62,297 bases of DNA from Porphyromonas loveana (GTDB taxonomy: Bacteria; Bacteroidota; Bacteroidia; Bacteroidales; Porphyromonadaceae), in the NCBI RefSeq assembly GCF_003096695.1, contig NZ_QEKY01000006.1, positions 1 through 62,297 on the forward strand, given 5' to 3'. The notes below the pieces were generated by a model that did no database searches, had not been told where the DNA came from, and was given only the letters and a program-made list of their open reading frames with translations. This document shows, piece after piece, positions 8,270 to 17,143 of this stretch; positions within the stretch are counted from its first letter, which is position 1, and the number at the start of each line of letters is the position of its first letter. The position numbers and the translations under genes were made by a program.

Positions 8270-9664
8270 TCAGTCGCCAGCAGAAGGCGGAGCAGTGACT
8301 TCACCGAAGAGAGTCGCAGAAGTGGCGTCGGTAATGCGCACGTGGACGTATTGGCCGACGCGGTGGTTCTGCTTGTTGAAGATCACCACTTTGTTCTGCT
8401 GAGTGCGGCCGAAAAGCTGCTCACGCGAACGCTTGCTAAAGCCCTCTATCAGCACCTCGAAGGTCTTGCCGATGTCCCGTTTGTTGCTTTCCTCACTTAG
8501 TTTATTTTGGAGGGCTATCATGCGGTCAAGTCTCTCAAGCTTAACCTCTTCGGGAACGTCGTCGGCCAGATGACGGGCGGCATAGGTACCCGGTCGCTCG
8601 GAGTACTTAAACATGAAAGCGGAGTCATAGCCCACCTCTTCCATCAGACTGAGGGTGTCAACGAAGTCTGCTTCGGTCTCGGAGTGGAAGCCACAGAAGA
8701 GATCGCTACTGATAGCGCAGTCCGGAATGGCATGACGGATGGCCTGCACGCGGTCAAGGTACCATGCCCGTGTATAGCCACGCTTCATGAGGCGCAACAT
8801 CTTGTCGCTTCCGCTCTGGGCAGGGAGGTGTATGTGGTTACATATATTATGGTATTGAGCCATCACAGCAATGGCTTCATCGTCCATATCCTTGGGATGC
8901 GGAGAAGTGAAGCGGATGCGCATATCAGGCACGGCCTCAGCCACTGCTGCCAATAAATCGGGGAATCGAACGATGCGCCCATCGTGTTCGTAACGATAGG
9001 AATTGACGTTTTGGCCAAGGAGGGTCACCTCGCGGAAATTTTTGGTTTTCAAATCCCTCACTTCGTTGAGGATGCTTTCTAACTCTCGACTTCGCTCTCT
9101 TCCTCGGGTATAGGGTACGATACAGTAGCTGCAGAAATTGTTGCAGCCACGCATGATGGAGACAAAGCCGTTGATATGTACACCACCTATCTTCAGAGGC
9201 ATGACATCCTTGTAAGTCTCTTGGGTGGACAGCTCCACATTGATGGCTTTCTCGCCCTGTTCGGCAGCACCGATGAGATTGGGGAGATCAAGGTAGGAGT
9301 CTGGCCCCGCCACGACATCGACGTGGTGGTCACGGATGAGTTCTTCCCTGACGCGTTCGGCCATACACCCCAGCACACCGAGGACGAGAGGTGAATCGCT
9401 ACGTCTCTTTTTCCGGAGCGAGTGGTAATAGGCCAGGCGGTTGAGTACTTTCTGCTCGGCATTGTCGCGCACGGAGCAGGTATTGATGAGGACAGTATCG
9501 GCATCGTCCGCGCTATCAGCCAGGCTGTAGCCGTCCATTTGCATGATGGATGCCACGACTTCACTATCGGCCACATTCATTTGGCAGCCGTAGGTTTCGA
9601 TGTAGAGCTTTCGCTCTTGTTTGTTCTCGGCGGATTTAGAGTCCGCTCCGATTTGTTCGATCAT
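8270..9664 (-). CDS. miaB: MiaB, tRNA-2-methylthio-N6-dimethylallyladenosine synthase
   Basis: 464 residues, the usual MiaB length. The N-terminal UPF0004 domain carries its three cluster cysteines (C27 in ETYGCQMN, C63 in NTCSVRDNAE, C100 in GVLGCMAER). The radical-SAM CxxxCxxC motif is GCNNFCSYC (C174, C178, C181), and a C-terminal TRAM domain ends the protein. With two [4Fe-4S] clusters the enzyme adds a methylthio group to i6A37 of tRNAs reading UNN codons. The NTCSVRDNAE form favours MiaB over RimO or MtaB. Single-gene unit with its own terminator. Confidence 0.95.
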   Translation of the reverse strand: MIEQIGADSKSAENKQERKLYIETYGCQMNVADSEVVASIMQMDGYSLADSADDADTVLINTCSVRDNAEQKVLNRLAYYHSLRKKRRSDSPLVLGVLGCMAERVREELIRDHHVDVVAGPDSYLDLPNLIGAAEQGEKAINVELSTQETYKDVMPLKIGGVHINGFVSIMRGCNNFCSYCIVPYTRGRERSRELESILNEVRDLKTKNFREVTLLGQNVNSYRYEHDGRIVRFPDLLAAVAEAVPDMRIRFTSPHPKDMDDEAIAVMAQYHNICNHIHLPAQSGSDKMLRLMKRGYTRAWYLDRVQAIRHAIPDCAISSDLFCGFHSETEADFVDTLSLMEEVGYDSAFMFKYSERPGTYAARHLADDVPEEVKLERLDRMIALQNKLSEESNKRDIGKTFEVLIEGFSKRSREQLFGRTQQNKVVIFNKQNHRVGQYVHVRITDATSATLFGEVTAPPSAGD

Positions 9665-9923
9665 ACTTGTATGTTATATCTATTTGTCGTATTTCGCTTC
9701 TTTCTTTTCACAGAAAGTTGCATTTTTCCTTCCCGTTCGTTATGTTTGCGGTGGAAAAGTAAGATTTTTCATAGTTAAGGTTTTGGTTAATTTGGGAGGA
9801 GTGGGTCGTGAGACTCGCTCCTTTTTTCTACTATCCTACCTCCTCAAAGGAGTGCAGAAATGCCTGCCGAATAAATCAGGGAAAGACACAACATGATCAG
9901 ATGAATATAATTGGGCAGGCATA

Positions 9924-9957
9924 TACGACACTATGTCGTAGAGTTTCAGTACTTTCG
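9924..9957 (+). promoter_or_regulatory. Candidate promoter with palindromic operator for the CoA-transferase gene
   Basis: A perfect palindrome, TACGACA (9924-9930), CTA, TGTCGTA (9934-9940), lies 9 nt before TACTTTCG (9950-9957), one mismatch from TAnnTTTG. The palindrome covers the expected -33 position, suiting a repressor or activator site. The start codon is 60 nt downstream of the -7 box. The regulator is unknown. Confidence 0.4.
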
Positions 9958-10017
9958 CAGGCGGCAAAGTTAAGCTATTTCGATAACAACTATTTAAGTA
10001 ACAAAAATAACGGTACT

Positions 10018-11514
10018 ATGGCTCTAAGATTTATCACTGCCGAAGAGGCAGCTGAGTTTGTGCAGCACAATGACAATGTCGGCTTCAGTGGTTTTACCCC
10101 TGCGGGTAACCCCAAAGTGGTGCCGGGCGCTATCGCCAAGCGTGCAATAGCAGAACACGAAAAAGGCAATCCCTTCCAAATCGGTATGTTTACGGGAGCG
10201 AGCACGGGTGCCCGCTTGGATGGCGCGCTGGCGAAAGCTGAAGCGGTGAAGTTCCGTACGCCCTACCAATCGAATACTGACCTGCGTAACCTCATCAACG
10301 GAGGAGCAACTTCCTATTTCGACCTGCATCTCTCCACATTGGCACAGGATCTGCGTTATGGTTTCTACGGCAAGGTGGACGTGGCTATCGTAGAAGCTGC
10401 AGACGTTACCGAAGACGGTAAGATATTGCCCACCACGGGTGTAGGGATCCTCCCCACCATTTGTCGCCTGGCCGACAAAATCATCGTGGAACTGAACGAC
10501 AAGCATCCGAAAGAAATCATGGGTATGCACGACTTGTGCGAGCCGCTCGATCCTCCTGCTCGTCGCGATCTGCCTATCTATAGCCCCTCTGACCGCATCG
10601 GCAAGCCCTACGTACAAGTAGATCCCTCTAAGATCGTAGGCGTCGTGCGCACAAGCGAACCGAATGACGATAGCGACTTCGCCCCCCTTGATCCTGTGAC
10701 AAAAGCTATCGGTGACAACGTTGCTGCCTTCCTCGTAAGTGAAATGAAAGCCGGACGAATGCCCAAAGAGTTCCTCCCCTTGCAAAGCGGTGTGGGCAAT
10801 GTGGCCAATGCTGTGCTCGGAGCACTCGGAGACAATCCCGACATCCCCGCATTCAATGTCTATACGGAGGTGATACAAGATGCCGTGATTGATCTGATGA
10901 AGAAAGGGCGCGTCAAGTTTGCCAGCGGTTGTTCGCTCTCTGTGAGTCGTTCTGTAATACAAGACATCTATGCCAATCTGGACTTCTTCAAAGACAAGAT
11001 CCTGCTCCGTCCGCAGGAATACTCCAACAATCCCGAGATTGTACGTCGCTTAGGAGTTATCACCATCAATACGGCTCTCGAAGCAGATATTTTCGGCAAC
11101 ATCAATTCTACCCACGTGGGCGGAACACGTATGATGAACGGTATCGGAGGATCGGGCGACTTCACTCGCAACGGTTACGTTTCCATCTTTACCACACCTT
11201 CTACGATGAAGGACGGCAAGATCAGCTCATTCGTTCCCATGGTAGCACACCACGACCATAGCGAGCACTCGGTGAAGGTGATCATCTCCGAATGGGGTGT
11301 AGCCGATTTGCGTGGCAAGAATCCTCGTGAACGTGCTCGCGAGATCATCGACAAATGCGTACATCCCGATTATCGTCCCATCCTGCGCGAATATCTGGAG
11401 TTGGGCGTCAAGGGACAGACACCTCAGAATCTCGATTGTTGCTTTGCCTTCCATCAAGAGCTGGCCAAGAGTGGCGACATGCGCAATGTACGCTGGGAAG
11501 ACTACATGAAGTAA
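10018..11514 (+). CDS. Succinyl/propionyl-CoA:acetate CoA-transferase family protein
   Basis: 498 residues from the ATG at 10018 (MALRFITAEEAAEF); the open frame continues upstream but only this start matches the family. It has the two-domain acetyl-CoA hydrolase/transferase layout. The catalytic glutamate is E284 in FNVYTEVIQD, and the glycine-rich oxyanion/CoA loop GGTRMMNGIGGSGDF is near residue 370. These enzymes form a glutamyl-CoA thioester and move CoA between acetate and succinate, propionate or butyrate. In P. gingivalis related enzymes work in short-chain fatty acid production during amino-acid fermentation. Substrate preference cannot be read from sequence. It has its own promoter region and a strong terminator. 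Confidence 0.85.
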   Translation: MALRFITAEEAAEFVQHNDNVGFSGFTPAGNPKVVPGAIAKRAIAEHEKGNPFQIGMFTGASTGARLDGALAKAEAVKFRTPYQSNTDLRNLINGGATSYFDLHLSTLAQDLRYGFYGKVDVAIVEAADVTEDGKILPTTGVGILPTICRLADKIIVELNDKHPKEIMGMHDLCEPLDPPARRDLPIYSPSDRIGKPYVQVDPSKIVGVVRTSEPNDDSDFAPLDPVTKAIGDNVAAFLVSEMKAGRMPKEFLPLQSGVGNVANAVLGALGDNPDIPAFNVYTEVIQDAVIDLMKKGRVKFASGCSLSVSRSVIQDIYANLDFFKDKILLRPQEYSNNPEIVRRLGVITINTALEADIFGNINSTHVGGTRMMNGIGGSGDFTRNGYVSIFTTPSTMKDGKISSFVPMVAHHDHSEHSVKVIISEWGVADLRGKNPRERAREIIDKCVHPDYRPILREYLELGVKGQTPQNLDCCFAFHQELAKSGDMRNVRWEDYMK

Positions 11515-11594
11515 TCGGTCGAGCGAGGACGCTTGTGCCGAATATGTGATGTACAAGCGCGAATAAGATCCCGACATTTCTGTCAGAGACTAAG

Positions 11595-11644
11595 GCACCC
11601 GCCCGAGTTCGGTCGCGAACTTGGGTGGGTGCTTCTTTTTGTTT
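11595..11644 (+). terminator. Strong terminator after the CoA-transferase
   Basis: A long stem, GCACCCGCCCGAGTTCG against CGAACTTGGGTGGGTGC, spans 11595-11632 and is followed by a T-rich run. A smaller hairpin (AGAGGCC/GGCCTCT, 11655-11673) follows. The stem closely resembles the terminator at 53915-53959. Confidence 0.8.
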
Positions 11645-11713
11645 CATCTGTCGAAGAGGCCTTTTCGGCCTCTCATTTTATACATATAATGCTTTGCAAT
11701 CTTTATATATAAT

Positions 11714-11802
11714 GGAAACGATAATTATATAAATTGAAAGCAATAATTATATAAATCGAAAATGATAATTATATAAATCGAATTTGCTCTGTATATAAAT
11801 CG
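11714..11802. repeat. 22-bp direct tandem repeat, four copies
   Basis: AATTATATAAAT recurs at 11723, 11745 and 11767, with a degenerate fourth copy at about 11789, giving a 22-bp period. The block is very A+T rich. It lies in the gap between the CoA-transferase and SIR2 genes, which otherwise holds only a promoter candidate. Confidence 0.7.
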
Positions 11803-11983
11803 TTTCCCGACCTCTTTTCGGCTGTCTTCCGATCTCTTTTAGCGGCTTCTCCTCTTCCTTTCAGTCACTTATTTAGAATCATTCCAAACTTCTCTTCGTT
11901 GTTGAAAAATTTTTTTGCACAAGTTTTAATGCTTGCCGGAAGGCTGTTTTGCCTGTTATGAGATCGAAAAACATAAAAAATCC

Positions 11984-12015
11984 TTTGTGCGACTAAGGCT
12001 TTCTTTGCATATTTG
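11984..12015 (+). promoter_or_regulatory. Candidate promoter of the SIR2-TPR gene
   Basis: TTTG (11984-11987), 20 nt, then CATATTTG (12008-12015), one mismatch from TAnnTTTG. The start codon is 52 nt downstream. Confidence 0.4.
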
Positions 12016-12067
12016 CACTTGTGAAAACCAATCTATTAATAGTAGACATTAAGACTCTGCACTTATT

Positions 12068-13876
12068 ATGAATAAGGAGCTACCAAAAACTATCACCTCA
12101 AGACAACTTGTCAGGATGCTGAAAGATGCTTCCGGAGAATCCAAAGGGAAGAAATTCTGTTTCCTGATAGGAGCGGGAGCCTCCATTTCTTCCGGTATTC
12201 CCACCGGAGCAGATTTGGCAAGGGAATGGATCCGTGAGATAGAAGAGGATTGCAGTAAGGGCGATTTTGCGAGATGGAAGAATAAGGTTGGAATTTCAGA
12301 GGACAATGTGGGAGAGTTCTATCCGAAAATCTATGAAAAACGTTTTGGCCATATCCCTGAATCAGGGTACGATTGTATTAGACATTATATGGAGGGTAAA
12401 GAGCCATCCCTTGGCTACCTTATTCTGGCTAATATCATGGTGAAAGAAAAGCACAATGTGGTGATTACGACCAATTTTGATAACCTTTTGGAGGATGCCA
12501 TTCGTACCTATACCCAAGAAAAACCATTCATCGCAGGTCACGAGGCTTTGGCCGATTATGTCCCCAAACGCAGCGATAGACCTATTATTCTGAAGGTCCA
12601 TCGGGATTTGTTCTTCCATCCCTTTTCTGATCAGGAACATACCAGAACCATACAAACAGCCTGGGTAGGCATATTAGATAGATTCCTTTCGGATTATTTT
12701 CTGATTGTGCTTGGCTATGGGGGAAATGACGAAAGCTTAATGGACTATTTCACATCGCTCAAAAATCGGAAACAAATTTATTGGTGTGTATACAATCCAG
12801 GAGAAGAGCCATCTAATCCAGATTCAGAAAACGATCTTTCTTGGCGAGAGCATCTTTGGAGTAAACTCTCTTCAAAAGCGCAAAACATACTGAATGCTAA
12901 TGATTTTCTGATAGCAATAAATGGATTTGATATATTTATGTATGATTGTTATGCTGCATTAGGGTATAAATTTCTTGATGAAATAGAGAAAATAAAAAGA
13001 CCTAATCCAATGCATGAACTATTAGAGGCGACTTATCGACGTCTTGAGAATATTAATGTACAAAGAAAAGAAATCTCAGAGATAAAAAGAAGTTTGTCAC
13101 AGGAAACCTCAGCATCATATCGTAATGTTTTGTCCGGTTCTTTGGGCTATTTGTTTGACGCCAATCAAGAGACAGATATAGACAAGAAAGACAAGATCTA
13201 TCAGGAAGGTATTGCCAAGTATCCTCAAGACGCAGATCTATTGGGGGATTATGCCTCATTCTTACATACGATCCGCCACGATTACGACCAAGCCGAAGCG
13301 TATTACAAGCGTGCGTTAGAGGTAGAGCCGAATCATGCCAATACGCTTGGTAATTACGCTGTATTCTTAAAAGATATTCGCCACGATTACGACCAAGCCG
13401 AAGCGTATTACAAGCGTGCGTTAGAGGCTGAGCCGAATCATGCCAATACGCTTGGCAATTATGCTGTATTCTTAAAGGATATCCGTCACGAGTACGACCA
13501 AGCCGAAGCGTATTACAAGCGTGCGTTAGAGGCTGAGCCGAAGGATGCCAATACGCTTGGTAATTATGCTCATTTTCTTATTACGTGTCGGGGGGATCTC
13601 AAACGTGCTGATAGTTTGATTCGTCAGGCATTTGAGAATACTGATGAAAATGAAGGAACGAAACCCTTGCTGGCGGAATTGTGGTTCTACAGATATGCGC
13701 ACTACTATGAGGAATGGGGAGCCGAGGCGGAAAAAGAACTGGCGGCCTTGCTGAATGCCGGAGCGAAATCCATCGGATGGAACTTGGCTCCGGATATAGA
13801 GCTGGCTCGGAAAAACCGGCATCCGCATATAGAGCAGCTGGAAGCCTTTGCCAAGAAATTGACGGAAAAAGCATAG
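12068..13876 (+). CDS. SIR2-domain protein with C-terminal TPR repeats, candidate anti-phage NADase
   Basis: 602 residues. The SIR2_2-type Rossmann domain (~30-250) shows FLIGAGASISSGIP (G35-S39), VVITTNFDNLLED (N136, D138), a histidine in LKVHRDLFF (H178, where many relatives have H-G) and VLGYGGNDESL. A helical linker follows. Residues ~385-520 contain TPRs, three of them near-identical 35-residue units (DYDQAEAYYKRALEAEPNHA). SIR2 domains of this type in defence proteins cleave NAD+ when a sensor detects phage; TPRs are a common sensor or oligomerisation part. No signal peptide or membrane segment. It is a lone gene between metabolic genes and looks A+T richer than them, consistent with transfer. 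The defence role is inferred from architecture alone. Confidence 0.75.
   Translation: MNKELPKTITSRQLVRMLKDASGESKGKKFCFLIGAGASISSGIPTGADLAREWIREIEEDCSKGDFARWKNKVGISEDNVGEFYPKIYEKRFGHIPESGYDCIRHYMEGKEPSLGYLILANIMVKEKHNVVITTNFDNLLEDAIRTYTQEKPFIAGHEALADYVPKRSDRPIILKVHRDLFFHPFSDQEHTRTIQTAWVGILDRFLSDYFLIVLGYGGNDESLMDYFTSLKNRKQIYWCVYNPGEEPSNPDSENDLSWREHLWSKLSSKAQNILNANDFLIAINGFDIFMYDCYAALGYKFLDEIEKIKRPNPMHELLEATYRRLENINVQRKEISEIKRSLSQETSASYRNVLSGSLGYLFDANQETDIDKKDKIYQEGIAKYPQDADLLGDYASFLHTIRHDYDQAEAYYKRALEVEPNHANTLGNYAVFLKDIRHDYDQAEAYYKRALEAEPNHANTLGNYAVFLKDIRHEYDQAEAYYKRALEAEPKDANTLGNYAHFLITCRGDLKRADSLIRQAFENTDENEGTKPLLAELWFYRYAHYYEEWGAEAEKELAALLNAGAKSIGWNLAPDIELARKNRHPHIEQLEAFAKKLTEKA
13280..13570 (+). 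repeat. 105-bp in-frame tandem repeat inside the TPR region
   Basis: Units begin at 13280, 13385 and 13490, each opening with GATTACGACCAAGCCGAAGC or a one-base variant. The first two are nearly identical at DNA level; the third is partial before diverging. Such identity indicates recent unit gain, so copy number may differ between strains. Confidence 0.8.
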
Positions 13877-14234
13877 CAGGCTTTTGACTGCATTTCCATT
13901 CGCTGTTTACCCCGTCGGAACAAAACGCGGTCATCCTTGTTCCATAACTGGGTTACTCATGATTGAAGTAAACCGCTCGGGACAGAGGGCATAACGAGGA
14001 GGAGGAAGTCTTTTTCTCCTTTGATATAGCATGTTTCGCCTACTATTCTGCCCCATACTCCTTAGAGGTTCATGGGTTTGAGGGGGTGGTAGAAAGTAGT
14101 GTATCTTGCTCTTTTTTCGTTAATTTGCAGTTTCTGAATGGCATCAGTAGCACAACAAAGATGAGGGAAGGTTGCTTTTCGTGTCAGGACAAGAACTACC
14201 AATATCAAAAAATAACAACAAACGAACGGACTAA
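13877..14234. other. Gap between SIR2-TPR and ppdK
   Basis: 358 bp without a convincing gene. It must hold the ppdK promoter. GTTAATTTGCAG near 14120 vaguely resembles a -7 box, but I see no well-spaced -33 element and no repeat. Confidence 0.4.
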
Positions 14235-16961
14235 ATGGAAAAGAAAAGAGTCTATACCTTCGGCAATGGGAAGGCCGAAGGAGAAGCAGGGATGAAAAAC
14301 CTGCTCGGAGGTAAAGGGGCCAACTTGGCCGAAATGAATCTGATCGGCGTGCCGGTACCTCCTGGTTTTACAATCACGACAGAGGTCTGTCAGGAATACT
14401 ATACTTTGGGGCGCGACCAAGTGGTGGAACTGCTCCGCGATGAGGTGAATGAGGCAATCAAAAACATCGAAGGACTGATGAAGTCCAAATTTGGCGACAC
14501 GGAGAATCCGCTGTTGGTATCCGTTCGTTCAGGTGCTCGCGCTTCTATGCCGGGTATGATGGACACGATCCTCAACCTCGGCCTCAACGATGACGTTGTG
14601 GACGGTATCGTGCGCAAGACCGGCAATGAGCGCTTCGCTTGGGACTCTTATCGCCGCTTCGTGCAGATGTACGGCGACGTAGTGCTCGGCATGAAGCCCA
14701 CCAATAAAGAAGACATCGACCCGTTCGAAGAAATAATCGAGAAGGTCAAGGAAGAGAATGGTGTACACTTGGACAACGAGCTATCTGTAGAGAACCTCAA
14801 AGACCTCGTGAGCCGATTCAAGGCTGCCGTGAAGGCACAAACAGGAAAGGACTTCCCGTTCTCTGCCGAGGAGCAGTTGTGGGGAGCCATTATGTCGGTT
14901 TTCGACTCTTGGATGAACGAGCGTGCCATCCTCTATCGTCGTATGGAAGGTATTCCCTCAGAGTGGGGAACAGCTGTAAACGTACAGGCAATGGTATTCG
15001 GTAATATGGGCGACACTTCGGCAACAGGTGTTTGCTTCTCCCGTGATGCCGGTAATGGCGAAGATCTCTTCAATGGAGAGTACCTCATCAATGCACAGGG
15101 CGAAGACGTGGTAGCCGGTATCCGTACACCACAGCAGATCACCAAAATCGGCTCACAGCGATGGGCCGAAAGAGCAGGCATCTCGGAAGAAGAGCGCGCG
15201 GCCAAGTATCCTTCTATGGAAGAGGTGATGCCTGAGATATATAAGGAACTCGATATGCTCCAGCAGAAGCTCGAAGATCACTATCGTGATATGCAAGATA
15301 TGGAGTTCACCGTACAAGAAGGAAAACTTTGGTTCCTCCAGACCCGTAACGGCAAGCGTACCGGTGCTGCTATGGTGAAGATCGCCATGGACCTTCTGCG
15401 CCAAGGCGTTATCAAGGAAGAAGAAGCTCTGATGCGTATAGAGCCTAACAAACTGGATGAACTGCTTCACCCCGTCTTTGATAAGACTGCTCTACTCAGA
15501 GCACGCGTTCTGACCAAAGGTCTGCCGGCATCTCCGGGTGCTGCTACGGGCCAGATCGTATTCTTCGCCGACGATGCTGCTCAGTGGAAGGAAGACGGCA
15601 AACGCGTAGTAATGGTACGTGTGGAAACTTCACCTGAGGACTTGGCCGGCATGTCTGCTGCTGAAGGTATCCTGACTGCTCGAGGAGGGATGACTTCGCA
15701 CGCTGCCGTAGTGGCTCGCGGTATGGGTAAATGCTGCGTATCGGGTGCCGGTGCGCTCAATATAGACTACAAAGCTCGCACTGTAGAGATTGACGGTACG
15801 CTCTTCAAAGAAGGCGACTACATCTCTATCAACGGATCTACCGGCGAAATCTATGAAGGAGAAGTAGAGACCAAGGCTGCTGAGATGGATCAGGACTTTG
15901 CTGACCTGATGGCCTTGTCAGACAAATACGCCAAACTGAAAGTGCGCACGAATGCAGATACGCCTCACGATGCCATGATGGCTCGCAGCTTCGGCGCAGT
16001 AGGTATCGGCCTCTGCCGTACGGAGCATATGTTCTTCGAAGGCGAGAAGATCAAGGCTATGCGCGAAATGATCTTGAGTGAAACAACTGAAGGCCGTGTA
16101 CGCGCCCTGGCTAAGATCTTGCCCTACCAGCAAGAAGACTTCAAGGGTATCTTCCGAGCCATGAACGGCTTCCCCGTTAATGTGCGTCTGCTCGACCCCC
16201 CTCTGCATGAGTTCGTTCCTCACGATCTGAAGGGTCAGGAAGAAATGGCTCAGATGATGGGTGTGGATGTAAAGGTCATCCAAAAACGGGTAGAAGACCT
16301 GATGGAGCATAATCCCATGTTGGGCCACCGCGGTTGCCGTCTGGGTAACACTTATCCCGAAATCACAGAGATGCAGACGCGTGCCATCCTCGGTGCTTGT
16401 CTGGAACTGAAGAAAGAAGGCGTAGTGTGTCTGCCTGAAATCATGGTGCCGCTCACAGGTATCCTCCACGAGTTCAAGCAACAGGAAGAGGTAATCCGCT
16501 CAACTGCTGCCAAGCTCTTCGAAGAGAAGGGAGACAGCGTAGAATTCCAAGTAGGTACAATGATCGAAGTACCGCGTGCAGCGTTGACTGCCGACAGAAT
16601 TGCCTCATCGGCAGAATTCTTCTCATTCGGCACAAATGACCTCACGCAAATGACCTTCGGTTACTCACGTGACGACATCGCCTCGTTCCTCCCCATCTAC
16701 CTCGAAAAGAAGATACTCAAGGTGGATCCTTTCCAGGTACTCGACCAAAAGGGTGTGGGCCAGCTCGTAAGAATGGCGACGGAGAACGGCCGCAAGGCTC
16801 GTCCCAACCTCAAGTGCGGCATCTGTGGCGAACACGGTGGAGAACCTTCATCTGTGAAATTCTGCCATCAGGTTGGCTTGAACTACGTGTCCTGCTCACC
16901 TTTCCGCGTGCCCATCGCTCGCTTGGCTGCAGCACAGGCTGTGATCGAAGAAGGCAAGTAA
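14235..16961 (+). CDS. ppdK: Pyruvate, phosphate dikinase
   Basis: 908 residues, the usual bacterial PPDK length. The N-terminal ATP-grasp domain opens with FGNGKAEGEAGMKNLLGGKGANLAEM. The central swivelling domain has the phosphorylated histidine in GGMTSHAAVVARGMGKCCVSG (H489). The C-terminal TIM barrel carries RLLDPPLHEF, GTNDLTQM and the catalytic-cysteine segment KCGICGEHGG. It interconverts pyruvate, ATP and phosphate with PEP, AMP and pyrophosphate, serving PEP synthesis or pyrophosphate-linked glycolysis in anaerobes. It stands alone, ending at a strong terminator. Confidence 0.97.
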   Translation: MEKKRVYTFGNGKAEGEAGMKNLLGGKGANLAEMNLIGVPVPPGFTITTEVCQEYYTLGRDQVVELLRDEVNEAIKNIEGLMKSKFGDTENPLLVSVRSGARASMPGMMDTILNLGLNDDVVDGIVRKTGNERFAWDSYRRFVQMYGDVVLGMKPTNKEDIDPFEEIIEKVKEENGVHLDNELSVENLKDLVSRFKAAVKAQTGKDFPFSAEEQLWGAIMSVFDSWMNERAILYRRMEGIPSEWGTAVNVQAMVFGNMGDTSATGVCFSRDAGNGEDLFNGEYLINAQGEDVVAGIRTPQQITKIGSQRWAERAGISEEERAAKYPSMEEVMPEIYKELDMLQQKLEDHYRDMQDMEFTVQEGKLWFLQTRNGKRTGAAMVKIAMDLLRQGVIKEEEALMRIEPNKLDELLHPVFDKTALLRARVLTKGLPASPGAATGQIVFFADDAAQWKEDGKRVVMVRVETSPEDLAGMSAAEGILTARGGMTSHAAVVARGMGKCCVSGAGALNIDYKARTVEIDGTLFKEGDYISINGSTGEIYEGEVETKAAEMDQDFADLMALSDKYAKLKVRTNADTPHDAMMARSFGAVGIGLCRTEHMFFEGEKIKAMREMILSETTEGRVRALAKILPYQQEDFKGIFRAMNGFPVNVRLLDPPLHEFVPHDLKGQEEMAQMMGVDVKVIQKRVEDLMEHNPMLGHRGCRLGNTYPEITEMQTRAILGACLELKKEGVVCLPEIMVPLTGILHEFKQQEEVIRSTAAKLFEEKGDSVEFQVGTMIEVPRAALTADRIASSAEFFSFGTNDLTQMTFGYSRDDIASFLPIYLEKKILKVDPFQVLDQKGVGQLVRMATENGRKARPNLKCGICGEHGGEPSSVKFCHQVGLNYVSCSPFRVPIARLAAAQAVIEEGK

Positions 16962-17011
16962 CCTCTCGAAGGTTTTATACTCTGTTCTCAAGAACCGAGT
17001 CACAACCAACC

Positions 17012-17051
17012 AGAAAAGAGCAAGTCCCTCATTTGGGACTTGCTCTTTTCT
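17012..17051. terminator. Bidirectional-looking terminator after ppdK
   Basis: AGAAAAGAGCAAGTCCC and its complement GGGACTTGCTCTTTTCT form a 17-bp stem around a short ATTT-containing loop. The A-run on one side and T-run on the other let it work on either strand; the plus-strand use ends ppdK. Confidence 0.85.
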
Positions 17052-17143
17052 GTTGCAAGAATATTATATATTCAGTAGCAAACGGCATTCTCAGGGAATA
17101 TTCGTTCTTTTGTAAAAAGAAACCGAGAGACCAAAAAGCAGAA

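Noticed and set aside
10024-10962. 312-codon minus-strand frame under the CoA-transferase gene
   Set aside because: Antisense shadow of a gene with an intact active site.
13877-14234. Promoter box for ppdK at about 14120
   Set aside because: TTAATTTGCAG lacks the two-base spacing of TAnnTTTG and has no -33 partner.
16814-17143. N-terminal extension of TsaD by 110 codons
   Set aside because: The extension overlaps the ppdK 3' end and a terminator hairpin; the family start is the ATG at 17144.
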